Shown here piece by piece: positions 50,767 to 61,130 of a DNA stretch of 64,000 nt. Below the pieces are notes generated by a model. It saw only the letters and a program-made list of their open reading frames with translations. It had not been told where the DNA came from and searched no databases. Every line of letters starts with the position of its first letter. Positions within the stretch are counted from its first letter, which is position 1. The position numbers and the translations under genes are program-made. The stretch comes from Cladocopium goreaui (lineage: Eukaryota; Sar; Dinophyceae; Suessiales; Symbiodiniaceae): the NCBI GenBank assembly GCA_947184155.2, contig CAMXCT020001819.1, positions 1 through 64,000 on the forward strand. The letters run 5' to 3'.

Positions 50767-51868
50767 TTCCCCACCTGCCAGGTGAGGGTTGTTAGATTTT
50801 ATGTCAGTTGCCTCCTCCTGCCTCGTCCTCCTCCTCCTCCTCCTCCTCTCCTCCGCCTCCTCCTCCTTGTCATCCTTGTCGTCCTCCTCGTCGTCCTCGT
50901 CGTCCTCCTCGTCCAACTGCGACCCGCGATCCACAGTGTTCTCTGTCGGACCTCAACCACGACCATCCATGCTCAGTGTTCCCTGCCGGACCTCAACCAC
51001 GACCATCCACGTCAGTGTGCCCTGCCGGACCTCAACCATGACCATCCACGCCCAGTGTTCGGACCTCAACCACGACCATCCCCGCCCAGTGTTCCCTGCC
51101 GGACCTCCACCACGACCATCCACGCCCAGTGTTCCCTGCCGGACCTCAACCGCGAGTATCCACGCCAAGTGTTCCCTGCCGGACCTCATGTAGGAAGATA
51201 TGGGACAAAGAATGTGCAGAAGAAAGTTAGAAAGAAGGTCAGAAAGAATGTCAGAAGATATGCCAGAAGATATGCCAGAAGATATGCCAGAAGATATGCC
51301 AGAAGATATGCCAGAAGATATGTCAGAATATATGCCAGAAGATATGTCAGATAGAATGCCCGAAGATATGTCAGAATATATGCCAGAAGATATGCCAGAT
51401 TGAATGCCAGATTGAATGCCAGAAGATATGTCAGATAGAATGCCAGAAGATATGCCAGATAGAATGCCAGAAGATTTGCCAGATAGAATGCCAGATAGAA
51501 TGCCAGAGATATGTCAGAATATATGCCATAACATATGCCAGAAGATATGCCAGATAGAATGCATCAGATTTGCCAGATAGAATGCCAGAAGATATGCCAG
51601 AAGATATGCCAGAAGATATGTCAGATAGAATGCCAGAAGATATGTCAGATAGAATGCCAGAAGATATGCCAGATAGAATGCATCAGATTTGCCAGATAGA
51701 ATGCCAGAAGATATGCCAGAAGATATGCCAGATAGAATGCCAGATAGAATGCCAGAAGATTTGCCAGATAGAATGCCACAAGAAAATGCCAGAAGATATG
51801 CCAGATAGAATGCCAGATAGAATGCCAGAAGATATGTCAGATAGAATGCCAGAAGATTTGCCAGTAAG
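50767..51868 (-). repeat. Composite satellite element, copy C (complete, inverted)
   Basis: Plus strand begins TTCCCCACCTGCCAGGTGAG, then CTCCTCCTCC tract, about seven GGACCTCAACCACGACCATC units, and some 55 units of the 12-bp array ending CCAGAAGATTTGCCAGTAAG. The 40-bp units share their variant (GGGAACACTGGGCGTGGATG in element sense) with copy A, not copy B. The first 230 bp of array (GTTAGAAAGAAGGTCAGAAA) match copy A almost word for word. Confidence 0.93.
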
Positions 51869-52092
51869 ATAATCTATAAATGTCATGGCGGGGATCACAC
51901 GAAGTAAAGTAATTTATATATATTTATCATATAGTTCCGATCATTTACCACATATAGCATAGCAGTGACATATTTGAGGTTTGCTCAATAGATTCCACCA
52001 AATCATCCACATTTGTTCACATGTTCGTATATCGAAACAAGCATGGTGACGACTGGATATCCCCCATCTTAAGAAACTTTCAGTTATATATT

Positions 52093-52207
52093 TACCCTTT
52101 GGTTATTCAACGTAGCTATAGAAAATCACCATTTTCAATATGTAAACCATCTATAAATGGGCCATTTTCCACGGCTATGTTAAATAACCAGAGGGATCCA
52201 GAGGGTA
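52093..52207. repeat. F1 hairpin element with doubled right end
   Basis: TACCCTTTGGTTATTCAACG to AACCAGAGGGATCCAGAGGG-TA; CCAGAGGG appears twice. Confidence 0.8.
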
Positions 52208-52219
52208 TATTTATATATC

Positions 52220-52322
52220 CGGTTGGTGGTTTGCAACATGGCTTTTATTTTCCATTTTATACATGGGATAATCCTTCCCATTGACTTTCATATTTTTCAG
52301 ATGGGTACATATACCACCAACC
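52220..52322. repeat. F2 hairpin element
   Basis: GGTTGGTGGTTTGCAACATG to ATACCACCAACC; contains TTGACTTTCATATTTTTCAG. It lies 12 bp after an F1 copy, as also happens at 55973/55975. Confidence 0.83.
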
Positions 52323-52346
52323 TGTATATATATATATATAATACTG

Positions 52347-52380
<34 letters not shown>

Positions 52381-52410
52381 TACGTATATATATATATATC
52401 TCTCTCTCAT
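52323..52410. repeat. TA microsatellite
   Basis: TATATATATATATAATACTG and further TA/CATACG runs. Confidence 0.9.
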
Positions 52411-52528
52411 TATATTAATTATATTTATTATGTATACCAGATTACCTGACATGTTTTACCATCATGTATGTTCGGATCAATTTACCACATATTCACCATA
52501 TGTTTACCACGCTGATCTGAAAAACCAG

Positions 52529-52575
52529 GCCGCGGAAACCAGGCGAGCTTTGGGAAAGTGTCTGAAATCCTGTGG
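52529..52575 (+). CDS. Weak candidate exon
   Basis: Acceptor TGAAAAACCAG, donor GTGATA; peptide AAETRRALGKCLKSCG. Confidence 0.27.
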
Positions 52576-52579
52576 GTGA

Positions 52580-53105
52580 TATGGGAACTTGTAGGAAACA
52601 TATGGGAACATATGTTTATATATATATTTTGTTTATTATTAATTATTATTTTTTAAAATATTATTATTGTTATTATACATATGTATATACAATATGATAT
52701 ACATGATATATAATATATAAAATAACATTTTTAAACATTGACTGAACCAGCGCCATTCGGATAATATGTACGGATGATCTACATCCATGTTTGTCAATCA
52801 GGATAGCCAGGAAATACAAGCGGGGCCCGCCCAGTCATTACAGTTATGGCCCGAAATACCAGTTATAAGTCAGTCAATCACCCCATTTGTGGTTCATGAT
52901 AACCTATCTAACACATCTAAACAAGCATTTAATCATTTATAACTGATAATTTGGGCTTTAACTGTGGTTGATTTTTCAACCATCCATCTCTCGATTTCAT
53001 GGTTCAACATCCACAAGCTGCTTGCGCACAGCAAGGTGGTATGAAATTGGGGGTTAGAAAGCAAAAAACATCACTGGAGCACCAGTTTGTGTAACCGAAA
53101 TATAG
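52580..53105. other. No firm gene
   Basis: AT-rich to 52740. A possible coding stretch IARKYKRGPPSHYSYGPKYQ at about 52803-52863 has no clear acceptor. Confidence 0.4.
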
Positions 53106-53180
53106 GAGTCGGCAGGCAGGCCTCAAGACAAGGAGGTCGGCGGGACCGGGGTGATGTGGACCAGGATCGATATGGGGATG
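53106..53180 (+). CDS. Weak candidate exon, Arg/Gly/Asp-rich
   Basis: After AACCGAAATATAG the frame reads VGRQASRQGGRRDRGDVDQD, then RYGDGSRH. RG-rich tails of RNA-binding proteins look similar, but a second frame is also open. Confidence 0.25.
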
Positions 53181-53544
53181 GGTCAAGACATTTGATAAAC
53201 CTACCATGAGTGGGGATAGTTGGAATTTTACCCAAGAAAATGGTGATGGACTAGGGATTGTTTATGGCATTGGGGAGGATGAACATCCAGAAAGCCCAGT
53301 TACTTTGGGGTGAACGGAAGGGCACCAGGGTTTTGACCCATAGCCATATAACTGTCACATTTAAAGGACAATGCCATGTTTGTTTGTTACGAACATTGTT
53401 GATGTGTTGATGTATAATTACATGCTTTTCTTTAGAGGGAAAATCAATGAGAGACATCCTGCAAATGATGGCTTTCAGAGGGAACAATATGGGAGACACA
53501 TCGGTAACTTGATTTATGATGCTGCTTACTGCTTCCAAATAGTT
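53181..53544. other. No recognised feature
   Basis: ACCAGGGTTTTGACCCATAG at 53322 is another copy of the GTTTTGAC(C/A)CA repeat. Confidence 0.45.
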
Positions 53545-53681
53545 GCAATGTGCCCCCCCCCCCCGACAGTTATAAGTTGGTCTATAACCCCCATTAACTA
53601 TAGTTATAAAGCATCATAAACCATAGTGAAATTGGAGTTGTGTTTACCAACTTGGCTATCGTTTGGGGGCCCCACTTTGTG
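53545..53681. repeat. F3 hairpin element
   Basis: GCAATGTGCCCCCCCCCCCC to TGGGGGCCCCACTTTGT; interior TTAACTATAGTTATAAAGCA contains the 11-bp satellite unit. Confidence 0.88.
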
Positions 53682-53789
53682 TTGACGTATCTAGCTTAAT
53701 GTCCATTCCAAGGGGATTGTATCCTCACCAAGGACTTTCACCTTGAAAGGTTTTGCTCAAGTACCGGCCGGTCATGTCTACCCAATTCT

Positions 53790-53910
53790 TGTGGTAAACT
53801 CACTAATAATCCTACCATTTGGGGATAGTTTATACAACCCATTTATGCTGGTTTTGGGGATGATGTATTATTGGGTAAATTAACCACATTATTGATGTTC
53901 AATATCTACC
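53790..53910. repeat. F6 repeat
   Basis: CCATTTGGGGATAGTTTATA, CAACCCATTTATGCTGG and GGGGATGATGTATTATTGGG, matching 4030-4160. Confidence 0.6.
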
Positions 53911-54407
53911 AGGGTCAGGGTTACCCTTTTGAGGTGGTTGTGGTTACTGTAAGTGACCCTTTCGGGGGTGAAGTGACCTTGAATTGGTGCTTGAAGAGGC
54001 CACTTTGAAGAACCAGGTAGTTTTTTGCTTTTATCAAGTTCATTCAAAAAGAAACGTATGCAAAACACAATCAGGCTGTGGCAATGTTTGTGTGGATTAA
54101 AAGCCCTGTGCCCTTCAGTTCACATTCATCAAGCATGGCGTCTAGTCAAGGATACTCAGCCTCACAAAAAGATGAGACAACAGAAAATCTCCTCTATATA
54201 TGTCAAATGATTAGGTCCCATTTTCCCTTAAGTATCTGCCAAAAGGAAACACAACGTATCAAGAAATATATATATATATACATATGTATATAATATATAT
54301 ATATATATTTACATATATATATATATGTATATATATACTGTTATCTAATTATATTCTATATATACATTCCAAGCACATCCCAACGATTGCTGTAGAGTGC
54401 TTTCTAG
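53911..54407. other. No firm gene; TA tract 54263-54350
   Basis: GTGACC-rich words near 53950-53980 (AAGTGACCCTT, AAGTGACCTTG). Short frames only. Confidence 0.45.
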
Positions 54408-54465
54408 AACCATGGAGCTTCAGGCGGTTCAGGCCGCCAACGCGGAGTACTTTCGGACTCGTCAG
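54408..54465 (+). CDS. Candidate first exon
   Basis: Acceptor-like GCTTTCTAG then AACC-ATG; peptide MELQAVQAANAEYFRTRQ, with a GC donor (GCGGCG) leaving phase 0. An acceptor just before the start would suit spliced-leader trans-splicing, the usual dinoflagellate mRNA 5' end; this is inference. Confidence 0.38.
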
Positions 54466-54842
54466 GCGGCGTCTGGATGTTGGAAAAGCAATAGAATTCA
54501 CTAGGGCCCCTTTAATTGATGAGTTAAATGGGTGGTATAAACAAACCATCAAATTTTGAGTGGTTGATGAAAATGCTTTAACATGTTTTTTTTTTAAACT
54601 AAGATTGTGATTTAAATTGTGGTTGTGGGGTGGAGTACAGTACACCTCGAGGGGCACCTGCTGGGTGGTATTTATCCCATGCAATTCCATCTGCATCTCC
54701 ACACTATCAAGCAACTGAATGATCATTTCTGGTACCCTCCACTATTCATTGAGGTCCAATCCCTTTTGTTCATGGTAGAATCACATGAAGTATCCATTGG
54801 GTTTCTTCGAACTTTTTACCGTTGACGCATCCGGAAGCCCAG

Positions 54843-54889
54843 GCGGCTTTGGAGGTCGGAGCTGCCTGGGTTCTGGGCCAGTTCTGTTG
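54843..54889 (+). CDS. Candidate exon continuing 54408
   Basis: Acceptor CCGGAAGCCCAG, donor GTACCC; peptide AALEVGAAWVLGQFC. Phase 0 entry matches the exit at 54465. Confidence 0.35.
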
Positions 54890-55723
54890 GTACCCAAGCT
54901 TGGGCATGGAAGAAAAGAATCATCATCCATCACCTTTGGGGCATTAATACATATTAATTATTATCATATATATATATATATACCTGTATCCTCGAAAAAG
55001 CACAAATAAATGCTCATTTGAGAGATTTCTGCTTTCTGAGCCCTTTTTCGCCACATGAGCGTAATTGCACCACTTTTGGCATTTTTGCGCTTTGTTCATT
55101 TTGAAGCCAAAATTATGAGCGTATTTTCCCGGGAAATAAGCGTAAATACACGGGAAAAAAGCGTAAATACCCGTCCGTCAAGAAACAAATGCGCGTTTTC
55201 TAGGTCAAGTGAGCATAAAAAGTCAGAAAGAGCGTAAATCCAAGCGAAAACTGCTATGAGCAGAAAAAAGTGCTAAGTGAAGATCCAGGTATATATACAT
55301 TAATATGTATACACATGTACGTTTTGAAAGTCCACTTAAAAAGTCCACAAAAGCAAAAGTCACGCATGTACTGGTTCCAATTTTGGCTGCTTCAACGCAA
55401 GAGACATAGAGCCAATATGTTCTTGGCCATCGATCCAGACATTAATTACCTGTTTCATCGTGATTCTATCATTTTTCAGGATATGTCCATTTCTTTGGGG
55501 AAAAAAATGGTTGGTTTTCCATGTACCCCTTATCTTCATGTGTAGTGTTCATTGTATCATTGTATCTTTCATTCATTTCATACTGTGGATGGTTGCGAAA
55601 TCCTGCACCAGCACCTTGGATGGTTGAAACCCTATACATAATGAGATAGACCATCTATCAACTGGTGATTCGGATTTCGCAACCATCCACAGTATGTTGG
55701 TTTTCCATGCCTTTTTGCACCAG
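54890..55723. other. No firm gene
   Basis: TA tract near 54965-54982. 55110-55200 has GAGCGTAAAT/GGGAAATAAGCGTAAATA short repeats. An inverted pair GGATGGTTGCGAAATCC / GGATTTCGCAACCATCC lies at 55587 and 55670. Confidence 0.5.
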
Positions 55724-55829
55724 TGTTGCGAGGCGAAGCGCCGGGCTGAAGCGGAAACCGTGGTCGGGCCTTCCCGGCTTTCCGGGCACCGGGCGCGGGG
55801 GGATGGGCCCATAGTCGTTCGGAACTTCG
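55724..55829 (+). CDS. Candidate exon, function unknown
   Basis: Acceptor CCTTTTTGCACCAG; peptide CCEAKRRAEAETVVGPSRLS then GHRARGDGPIVVRNF; donor GTGGGC. G/C-rich island beside AT-rich flanks. The frame continues to a TGA that abuts an F1 element. Confidence 0.35.
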
Positions 55830-55864
55830 GTGGGCGTTCCACCGGAGAAAACGATGGGGATTGA

Positions 55865-55973
55865 TACCCTCTGGTTATGTCAAAATAGCTATTGAAAATG
55901 GCCATAGAAATAGTGGATTTGCCCATTAAAAATGGTGATTTTCCATAGTTATGTAAACGTTTACCAGAGGGTA
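55865..55973. repeat. F1 hairpin element
   Basis: TACCCTCTGGTTATGTCAAA to ACGTTTACCAGAGGGTA. Confidence 0.87.
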
Positions 55974-55974
55974 A

Positions 55975-56100
55975 CTGGTTGGTGGTTTGGAAATGTTTGG
56001 AACATGTTTTACTTTTCCACATATTGGGAATGGAAAATCATCCCAACTGACGAAGTCACTCCATCATTTTTCAGCGGGGGTGGTTGGAACCACCAACCAG
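55975..56100. repeat. F2 hairpin element
   Basis: CTGGTTGGTGGTTTGGAAAT to GGAACCACCAACCAG; AACTGACGAAGTCACTCCAT then CATTTTTCAG. Confidence 0.87.
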
Positions 56101-56142
56101 TTGGTTTTTATCTTAGATATGATAAATATATATATATATATA

Positions 56143-56237
56143 TCCCATTAACTATAGATATATCACCTATAAACCATAGTGAAATTGAAGTTATGTGAAC
56201 CCCAACTTAGCTATCGTAAACGGGGGCACCACCTTAT
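56143..56237. repeat. F3 hairpin element, left end lost
   Basis: CCCATTAACTATAGATATAT to ACGGGGGCACCACCTTATA. Confidence 0.75.
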
Positions 56238-56757
56238 ATATATATATATATAAATGATGGGGGTCCGATCATCCCCTTGGAACATGGTGAGGCTATTGAC
56301 AAGTCTGAGCTATTGAAAAAACTCGTGGATTTTTCGTTGGTGAAGGACTGTAGGACGCTTAAAGTTGTTGGGGAATATGATATATGATGACCCAGAAAGG
56401 AATGGGAAACCGATTTCAAGCAACTAGTATAATGATCTGATGTGATTCGATTCTGCATTTTCAAAAAGTTTGTTTTGAGATTACGGAATGGGTTTCTATA
56501 TGGAACTCTGTGGCTTTTGTTGCTGTTTATGATGATAATGATGATGTACTAATCCAAAGTTAATGAGAGACACAGAGAGCAGCTGCTTTTAGGGCTTCAT
56601 ATCCTCCAGGGATGGGCCAGTGGGCCCTGCAAAGCTGCAGATACCATGGGTTTGCTACCCGTATGTTGTGGATGACATTGGATGACGTTGGCTCCGCAAC
56701 TTGTTTTCTCCTGTTCTTCAAACCAACAAACATGCCAAAACATGCTGGAATATGTTC
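56238..56757. other. No recognised feature
   Basis: Frames on both strands up to 166 codons overlap the next F2 element (56597-57097 minus), so are not treated as genes. Confidence 0.4.
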
Positions 56758-56854
56758 TGGTTGGTGGTTTCAAACATGTTTTATTTTCCATAATATATGG
56801 GATAATCCTTCCCATTGACTGATATTTTTCAAGATGGTTGAAACCACCAACCAG
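56758..56854. repeat. F2 hairpin element
   Basis: CTGGTTGGTGGTTTCAAACA to TTGAAACCACCAACCAG; nearly perfect arms. Confidence 0.9.
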
Positions 56855-57140
56855 GTTGATTCCAAGCAAAGTTCTGGATATTGAAGGAGAATCAAAATTT
56901 TCACCTCGTGAGTTCAGTGATTGCCTTCGCTTTTTCCCACATGATACCCAGAAATGCTTCAGAAACATGATAGAGGGAGCAGGGAGTGATGATAAAGATT
57001 GACCCATTTCCTGTTTTCTCATATCTAGTAAATGTAGGGCGACCCCCAAATCATTCCTGTGATTTTCGAAAAAAGATCCTTGAAATAAACCATCCATCCG
57101 GCACTTGGGCTATCCATATATGGAAACCCAACATGTACAG

Positions 57141-57224
57141 GCCAAAGGCGCTGTGCCCGAGCGGCCAGAGCTGCCCGAGCGGCCGGAGCGGCCGGAGCGG
57201 CCGCGGCAGCGCGGCCCAAAACGG
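57141..57224 (+). CDS. Candidate exon with PER repeats
   Basis: Acceptor CCCAACATGTACAG, donor GTGGAG, 28 codons in phase 0. AKGAVPERPELPERPERPER contains four PER/PEL units, then PRQRGPKR. Low-complexity basic/acidic linker. Joins in phase to 57834. Confidence 0.42.
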
Positions 57225-57833
57225 GTGGAGGCCGAGAAATTGAGGATTGTGTTCCAAGCAGAACTGGGAACTTGGAACTTTAATGTTAAACTTGATAGTA
57301 ACATATGGAGGATGTTTTGATAGAAGAGAATACATCAACAAATCCGAGAATGTATGGAGGATTTCGATGTATTCCCTTGGAAATTCGGGGATGAGATCAT
57401 AAGTTTCTAGTTTTTTTGTTTTTAATGGGTTGATTGATGATTATTTACGCCAATAATGCATGTTTGTCGATTTTGATAGTACACCAAGATACAATAATAA
57501 AATGTTGACTGATGACTCATGTATACCAATCAGTCAATATAACATATATTAGTCAATTTTGATACTGATGATTACTTATTATTGGTAGTACACCAATATG
57601 TTTAATGATGATTATATTGTTGCATCATTTAATTTATATGATATTAAGATGTTTGTGTTATCACCAATATATCATGATTACCACATGAGTACACCAATTG
57701 ATCTCGTAATAATGACATATTAATGTGTAACATGTTATTAAACAACTATGATGTCATATACCACTATATTCGTTAACAATTATTCACTATGAACCATTTA
57801 TTAACAAATTATTTACTATTATTAACCGCCAAG
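57225..57833. other. Intron-like AT-rich stretch
   Basis: TACACCAATATG/TACACCAAGATAC and GATGATTA repeats. Nothing else seen. Confidence 0.5.
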
Positions 57834-57878
57834 AGGGAACGGTTATACGATCTCCTGCTGCCACATCAGATCGAAAAG
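57834..57878 (+). CDS. Candidate exon continuing 57141
   Basis: Acceptor TTAACCGCCAAG, donor GTCCGT, 15 codons RERLYDLLLPHQIEK, phase 0 both ends. Confidence 0.42.
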
Positions 57879-57939
57879 GTCCGTGCCTCGTAAGGTGAGC
57901 CTCCCCAAGTTGTAGTGTTGTTTTTTAAATTTAAACCCC

Positions 57940-58085
57940 ATTACCTGTATATTTATATATACAATATTAATATGATATATATATATATATGTGTGTGTAA
58001 TATATATATATATAATATATATAGATGTAATATAATATCTATGTATATATATATCTATATATTATAGATATATGTAATTATATCT
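57940..58085. repeat. TA-rich microsatellite
   Basis: TATATATATGTGTGTGTAAT and TATATATATATCTATATATT runs. Confidence 0.9.
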
Positions 58086-58117
58086 TGGAGTCATGTTCAC
58101 CAACTTTTCTGGTGCAG

Positions 58118-58156
58118 GAGTCACCTCAGCTCACTGGCAAAGAACGTGAGGCCGAG
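58118..58156 (+). CDS. Candidate exon continuing 57834
   Basis: Acceptor ACTTTTCTGGTGCAG, donor GTCGCG, 13 codons ESPQLTGKEREAE, phase 0 entry matching 57878. Confidence 0.4.
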
Positions 58157-58849
58157 GTCGCGTGTGGATTTTTTAAACGGCAACGACATGACAGATGATG
58201 GTGTTGTTAATGGTGATGTTACCCTCTGGTTATGTAAAAGGGGGAAACTGGGGAGTGAGGGTTCAAGGTTCAAGTGGGAGGCTGTTATGTTTTTGTTCAA
58301 TGTTGTAAATCTAAATGTTTGACTGTTTCTTTTTGATAATTTTGCTAAATGTTTCGTTGAGGTTGTTGTGATAATGTTTGGTTTGGATGAGGGTAGGTTT
58401 TGTTGAGGGTGTTTTGCCTGTTATGTTTTTATGTTGATGTTCAATGTTTCTTCCTTTCCGTTGATGTTTTTTCAGGTGGGGGTTCTGGGGCTATTTTTTC
58501 TTAAGTGTTCATCGTTTCCTGTTTCATTATTTTTGTTTTTCGTTTGTTCATTGCTCGGTTGTTATGTTTTTGTTTAGGTTTGTGTGTTATTGTTGTGGTT
58601 GTTATGTTTTTATCTTCATGTTCAATGTTTTTTCGTTGGTTTCAATGATTTTCTTGAAATTGTTAGGGGTGGTTTAGTGTTTTAATTTTCACTCCAATCG
58701 TTTGGTTTGAGTGAGGTGATGATTTCTTGTTGTTTTTGGAGCTCTGGATGGATGTAGCTAGTGCACTTGCGATTTGATGAGGCTTTGTTCATCATGAAAG
58801 CAAACAGGCTCAAGCATGGTAAAGCACCTATTCCCAAGCGGACACTGCA

Positions 58850-59059
58850 ATGCCATTGTCCGAGCCGATGAAAGCGGCCATCGTGCTGGCTATCGTGCTG
58901 GCTATCGTGATGGTTATCGTGGCACTCTTTATCGCACTCGTCCTCGCAAATGCCATCGGAGCCCTCACCAGTGCCGTGACGGCAAAACCAGTCGCGGGGT
59001 ACGCTGGCGTCGGAGGCTTCGCAGGAGGTCTCTTTGAGGACAGACTTGACTTGGATTGA
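58850..59059 (+). CDS. Small hydrophobic ORF in the TIR element (69 aa)
   Basis: MPLSEPMKAAIVLAIVLAIV starts a ~25-residue membrane helix ending FIALVLANAIGAL. A Gly/Ala-rich tail follows (AGYAGVGGFAGGLFEDRLDL). ATG at 58850 or 58868. G/C-rich third positions in an AT/GT-rich element suggest real coding. Function and family unknown. A minus-strand frame (58682-59182) overlaps and its last 40 codons (SYIHPELQKQQEIITSLKPN) also look protein-like. Confidence 0.45.
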   Translation: MPLSEPMKAAIVLAIVLAIVMVIVALFIALVLANAIGALTSAVTAKPVAGYAGVGGFAGGLFEDRLDLD

Positions 59060-59104
59060 AATTGCGTGACTCGTTTGTGTCCCCGTCATGGTGTAGGATA
59101 AATC

Positions 59105-59233
59105 ATGTTTGAACCCAGTCATGCCGCCTTGCAGGACATCCTGCGTGTCTTCTTGCCCGCAGCAAACATGTTGAAGAACCACCTGCCACTGCTGGCGGGT
59201 GCAACTGCCTTTGCACTATGCCTAGCTTCATGA
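59105..59233 (+). CDS. Second small hydrophobic ORF in the TIR element (42 aa)
   Basis: MFEPSHAALQDILRVFLPAA, then a C-terminal hydrophobic LPLLAGATAFALCLAS before TGA. It starts 45 bp after the first ORF on the same strand. An ATG-less frame continues at 59257-59460 (QYVRAKEVPFHRCSFNAQYR). Such an arrangement of tiny membrane ORFs is not one I recognise from any transposon family. Confidence 0.4.
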   Translation: MFEPSHAALQDILRVFLPAANMLKNHLPLLAGATAFALCLAS

Positions 59234-59731
59234 GGCCGGAGAGTTGCAAAACGTAGTTTCTCAACCCAAAGCAGTCCCCACCTTCTGGTTGTCATCCGCC
59301 AACTGTTTGTGACAGGTTGCAATACGTGAGGGCCAAGGAAGTGCCGTTTCACCGCTGTAGCTTCAACGCGCAGTACAGACAGCGGATGCCAGAGACAGAC
59401 ATGCTGATGGGGAAAAATGCTCGCAAGCAAAAGTGTGAAAGGCATTTGGAGAGGACTTAAAGCCACCTTTGAACCCTTGAGCAAAATTATCAAAAAGAAA
59501 CAGTCAAACATTTAGATTTACAACATTGAACAAAAACATAGCAGCCTCCCACCTGAACCTTGAACCCTCACTCCCCAGTTTCCCCCTTTTACCATTTTTT
59601 CCCATTTATAGATGATTTACCTATCAAAAATGGTCATTTTCCATTGCTATGTTAAATAACCAGATGGTAATGGTGATGTTAATGGGAATTAGCAATCAAC
59701 AATGATGATAATGGAGATATGATATCATTAT

Positions 59732-59865
59732 TCTGGATGAATTATAAGATAATAATAAGCGATCTCGCTGCGATGTCACTGGCATGATTGTTAATAAGGG
59801 GAACCATCCCCATAAAAAAAAAAAAATCTTATTTCCTGTTCGTGAATTAGTATAATTTATCCAGA
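59732..59865. repeat. F4 hairpin element
   Basis: CTGGATGAATTATAAGAT to GTATAATTTATCCAG; core CGCTGCGATGTCACTGGCAT. Confidence 0.75.
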
Positions 59866-59893
59866 TCAACGGAGTGGTTTTTATGATGTTTAT

Positions 59894-60011
59894 CTGGTTG
59901 GTGGTTTCAAACATGTTTTATTTTCCATTTCATATATGGGATGTCATCCTCCCCATTGATTCATTGATGAACTCCATCATTTTTCAAGATGGTTATTGCA
60001 CCACCAACCAG
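59894..60011. repeat. F2 hairpin element
   Basis: CTGGTTGGTGGTTTCAAACA to TGCACCACCAACCAG; TTTTTCAAG instead of TTTTTCAG. Confidence 0.87.
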
Positions 60012-60036
60012 TTATGTAAACCTTTACCAGAGGGTA
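60011..60036. repeat. F1 element, right end only
   Basis: GTTATGTAAACCTTTACCAG then AGGGTA, abutting the F2 copy. Confidence 0.7.
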
Positions 60037-60094
60037 AATCCCATACAAATCCCATTAAAACCCATTAAATTCCATTAAATCATTAAGGATTTGC

Positions 60095-60235
60095 ACCATA
60101 TCATATCACATCATATCATATATCATATTTTATATATCACATATTATATATCATATCATGTATCATACATCATACATCATATATCATATATCATATATCA
60201 TATATCACATCATATCATATCATATCATATCTATA
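60095..60235. repeat. CATATCATAT simple repeat
   Basis: Repeats of ATATCATATCAC/ATATCATACATC. Confidence 0.9.
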
Positions 60236-60293
60236 GTTAGATGATGCTAGATAAATATAAACCAACCTATAGCTGAGGGCCCCCACATTGTTA
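60236..60293. repeat. F3 element fragment
   Basis: TAAATATAAACCAACCTATA and GAGGGCCCCCACATTGT remain. Confidence 0.6.
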
Positions 60294-60420
60294 AATGACG
60301 AGTATTGTAAGTGGGCAACGGTCAGAGTATAACCTAAAGTAATATATGGAATATCCCTGGGCCCAGTATAGAGGATGTTCGGTTTTCATTTTCCATCCCT
60401 CGGGGGTAACGGGCCAGTAG

Positions 60421-60469
60421 GAAAGCAGGCGAGCGCCCAGACTGCCGAAGGCATTGAGTCAGTCAAGCG
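60421..60469 (+). CDS. Candidate exon, function unknown
   Basis: Acceptor GGGCCAGTAG, donor GTCGGT; peptide KQASAQTAEGIESVK. Short but with G/C-rich codons. Confidence 0.3.
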
Positions 60470-60711
60470 GTCGGTTTTTGTACAATGCACAGCTTATATT
60501 TCACCACAGTTGTCGGGGTTATATCCCATCTAATATGGAAGGTAAGATCCCGCAGTTATATCCATCAATAGCCATGATGAACCATTAATAACCATTGATT
60601 CACCATTACTTACCATTACTTACCATTATTAACCATGATTAGCCCATGATAACGCCCTTTCTCCCCAGCCCGATCCATGCCTTGCTCGACCCACCGTGAT
60701 GTAGTACGTAG

Positions 60712-60759
60712 GTGCGACGCCGTGCACGGGCGGAACAAGATGAGCGGGACACCTTGGAT
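60712..60759 (+). CDS. Candidate exon, charged helix
   Basis: Acceptor GTAGTACGTAG, donor GTGGTT; peptide VRRRARAEQDERDTLD. Other frames are open, so reading frame is uncertain. Confidence 0.28.
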
Positions 60760-61130
60760 GTGGTTCTTCACAGAGGGGTACTCCAATAGCATCAATAGCT
60801 GGATGGTCCATGATGGCTGCTATTTATTTATATATGATATAAACTATCCATATATATATATAACTATATAAATCATATACATATCTAGCTGTATGGAAGA
60901 ATCAACTATAAATGGATGATGTTTAATGGCAAATCCTATAGCTGGGATGGTTTCTTTCATGGAAAACCCTAGAGTAAAATTGTTTACTAGGTCAGGGGCT
61001 AATGACTTGGATGTCCCGAATTCCAATTGGTCATCGTTTTCCAATGTTTTCCTTTGAAACATTGCCATTTGGTCGGTTTCCTAAAATGGGGTTCCCCAAT
61101 GGATGGTTTGACCCCACGGGCGCCGTGCAG
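60760..61130. other. No firm gene
   Basis: 61029-61075 shares TTGGTCATCGTTTTCC..TTGAAACATTGCCATTTGGT with 16489-16523. Confidence 0.45.

Larger units (their letters stand above)
58237..59589. mobile_element. TIR element (1.35 kb, ~110-bp inverted ends)
   Basis: The ends AAAGGGGGAAACTGGGGAGT and ACTCCCCAGTTTCCCCCTTT extend as inverted repeats to 58346 and 59480, about 111 of 113 bp identical including the flank. TA on both sides fits a TA target duplication. Just inside the left end, GTTATGTTTTTATGTTGATG-like words recur three times. No transposase is recognisable, so it is non-autonomous. Recent activity is inferred from the near-identical ends and its nested position. Confidence 0.88.
58220..59669. 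repeat. F1 hairpin split by a TIR element
   Basis: F1 left end TACCCTCTGGTTATG at 58220-58234 and right part ending AATAACCAGATGGTA at 59669, with the 1.35-kb element between them. Confidence 0.8.
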
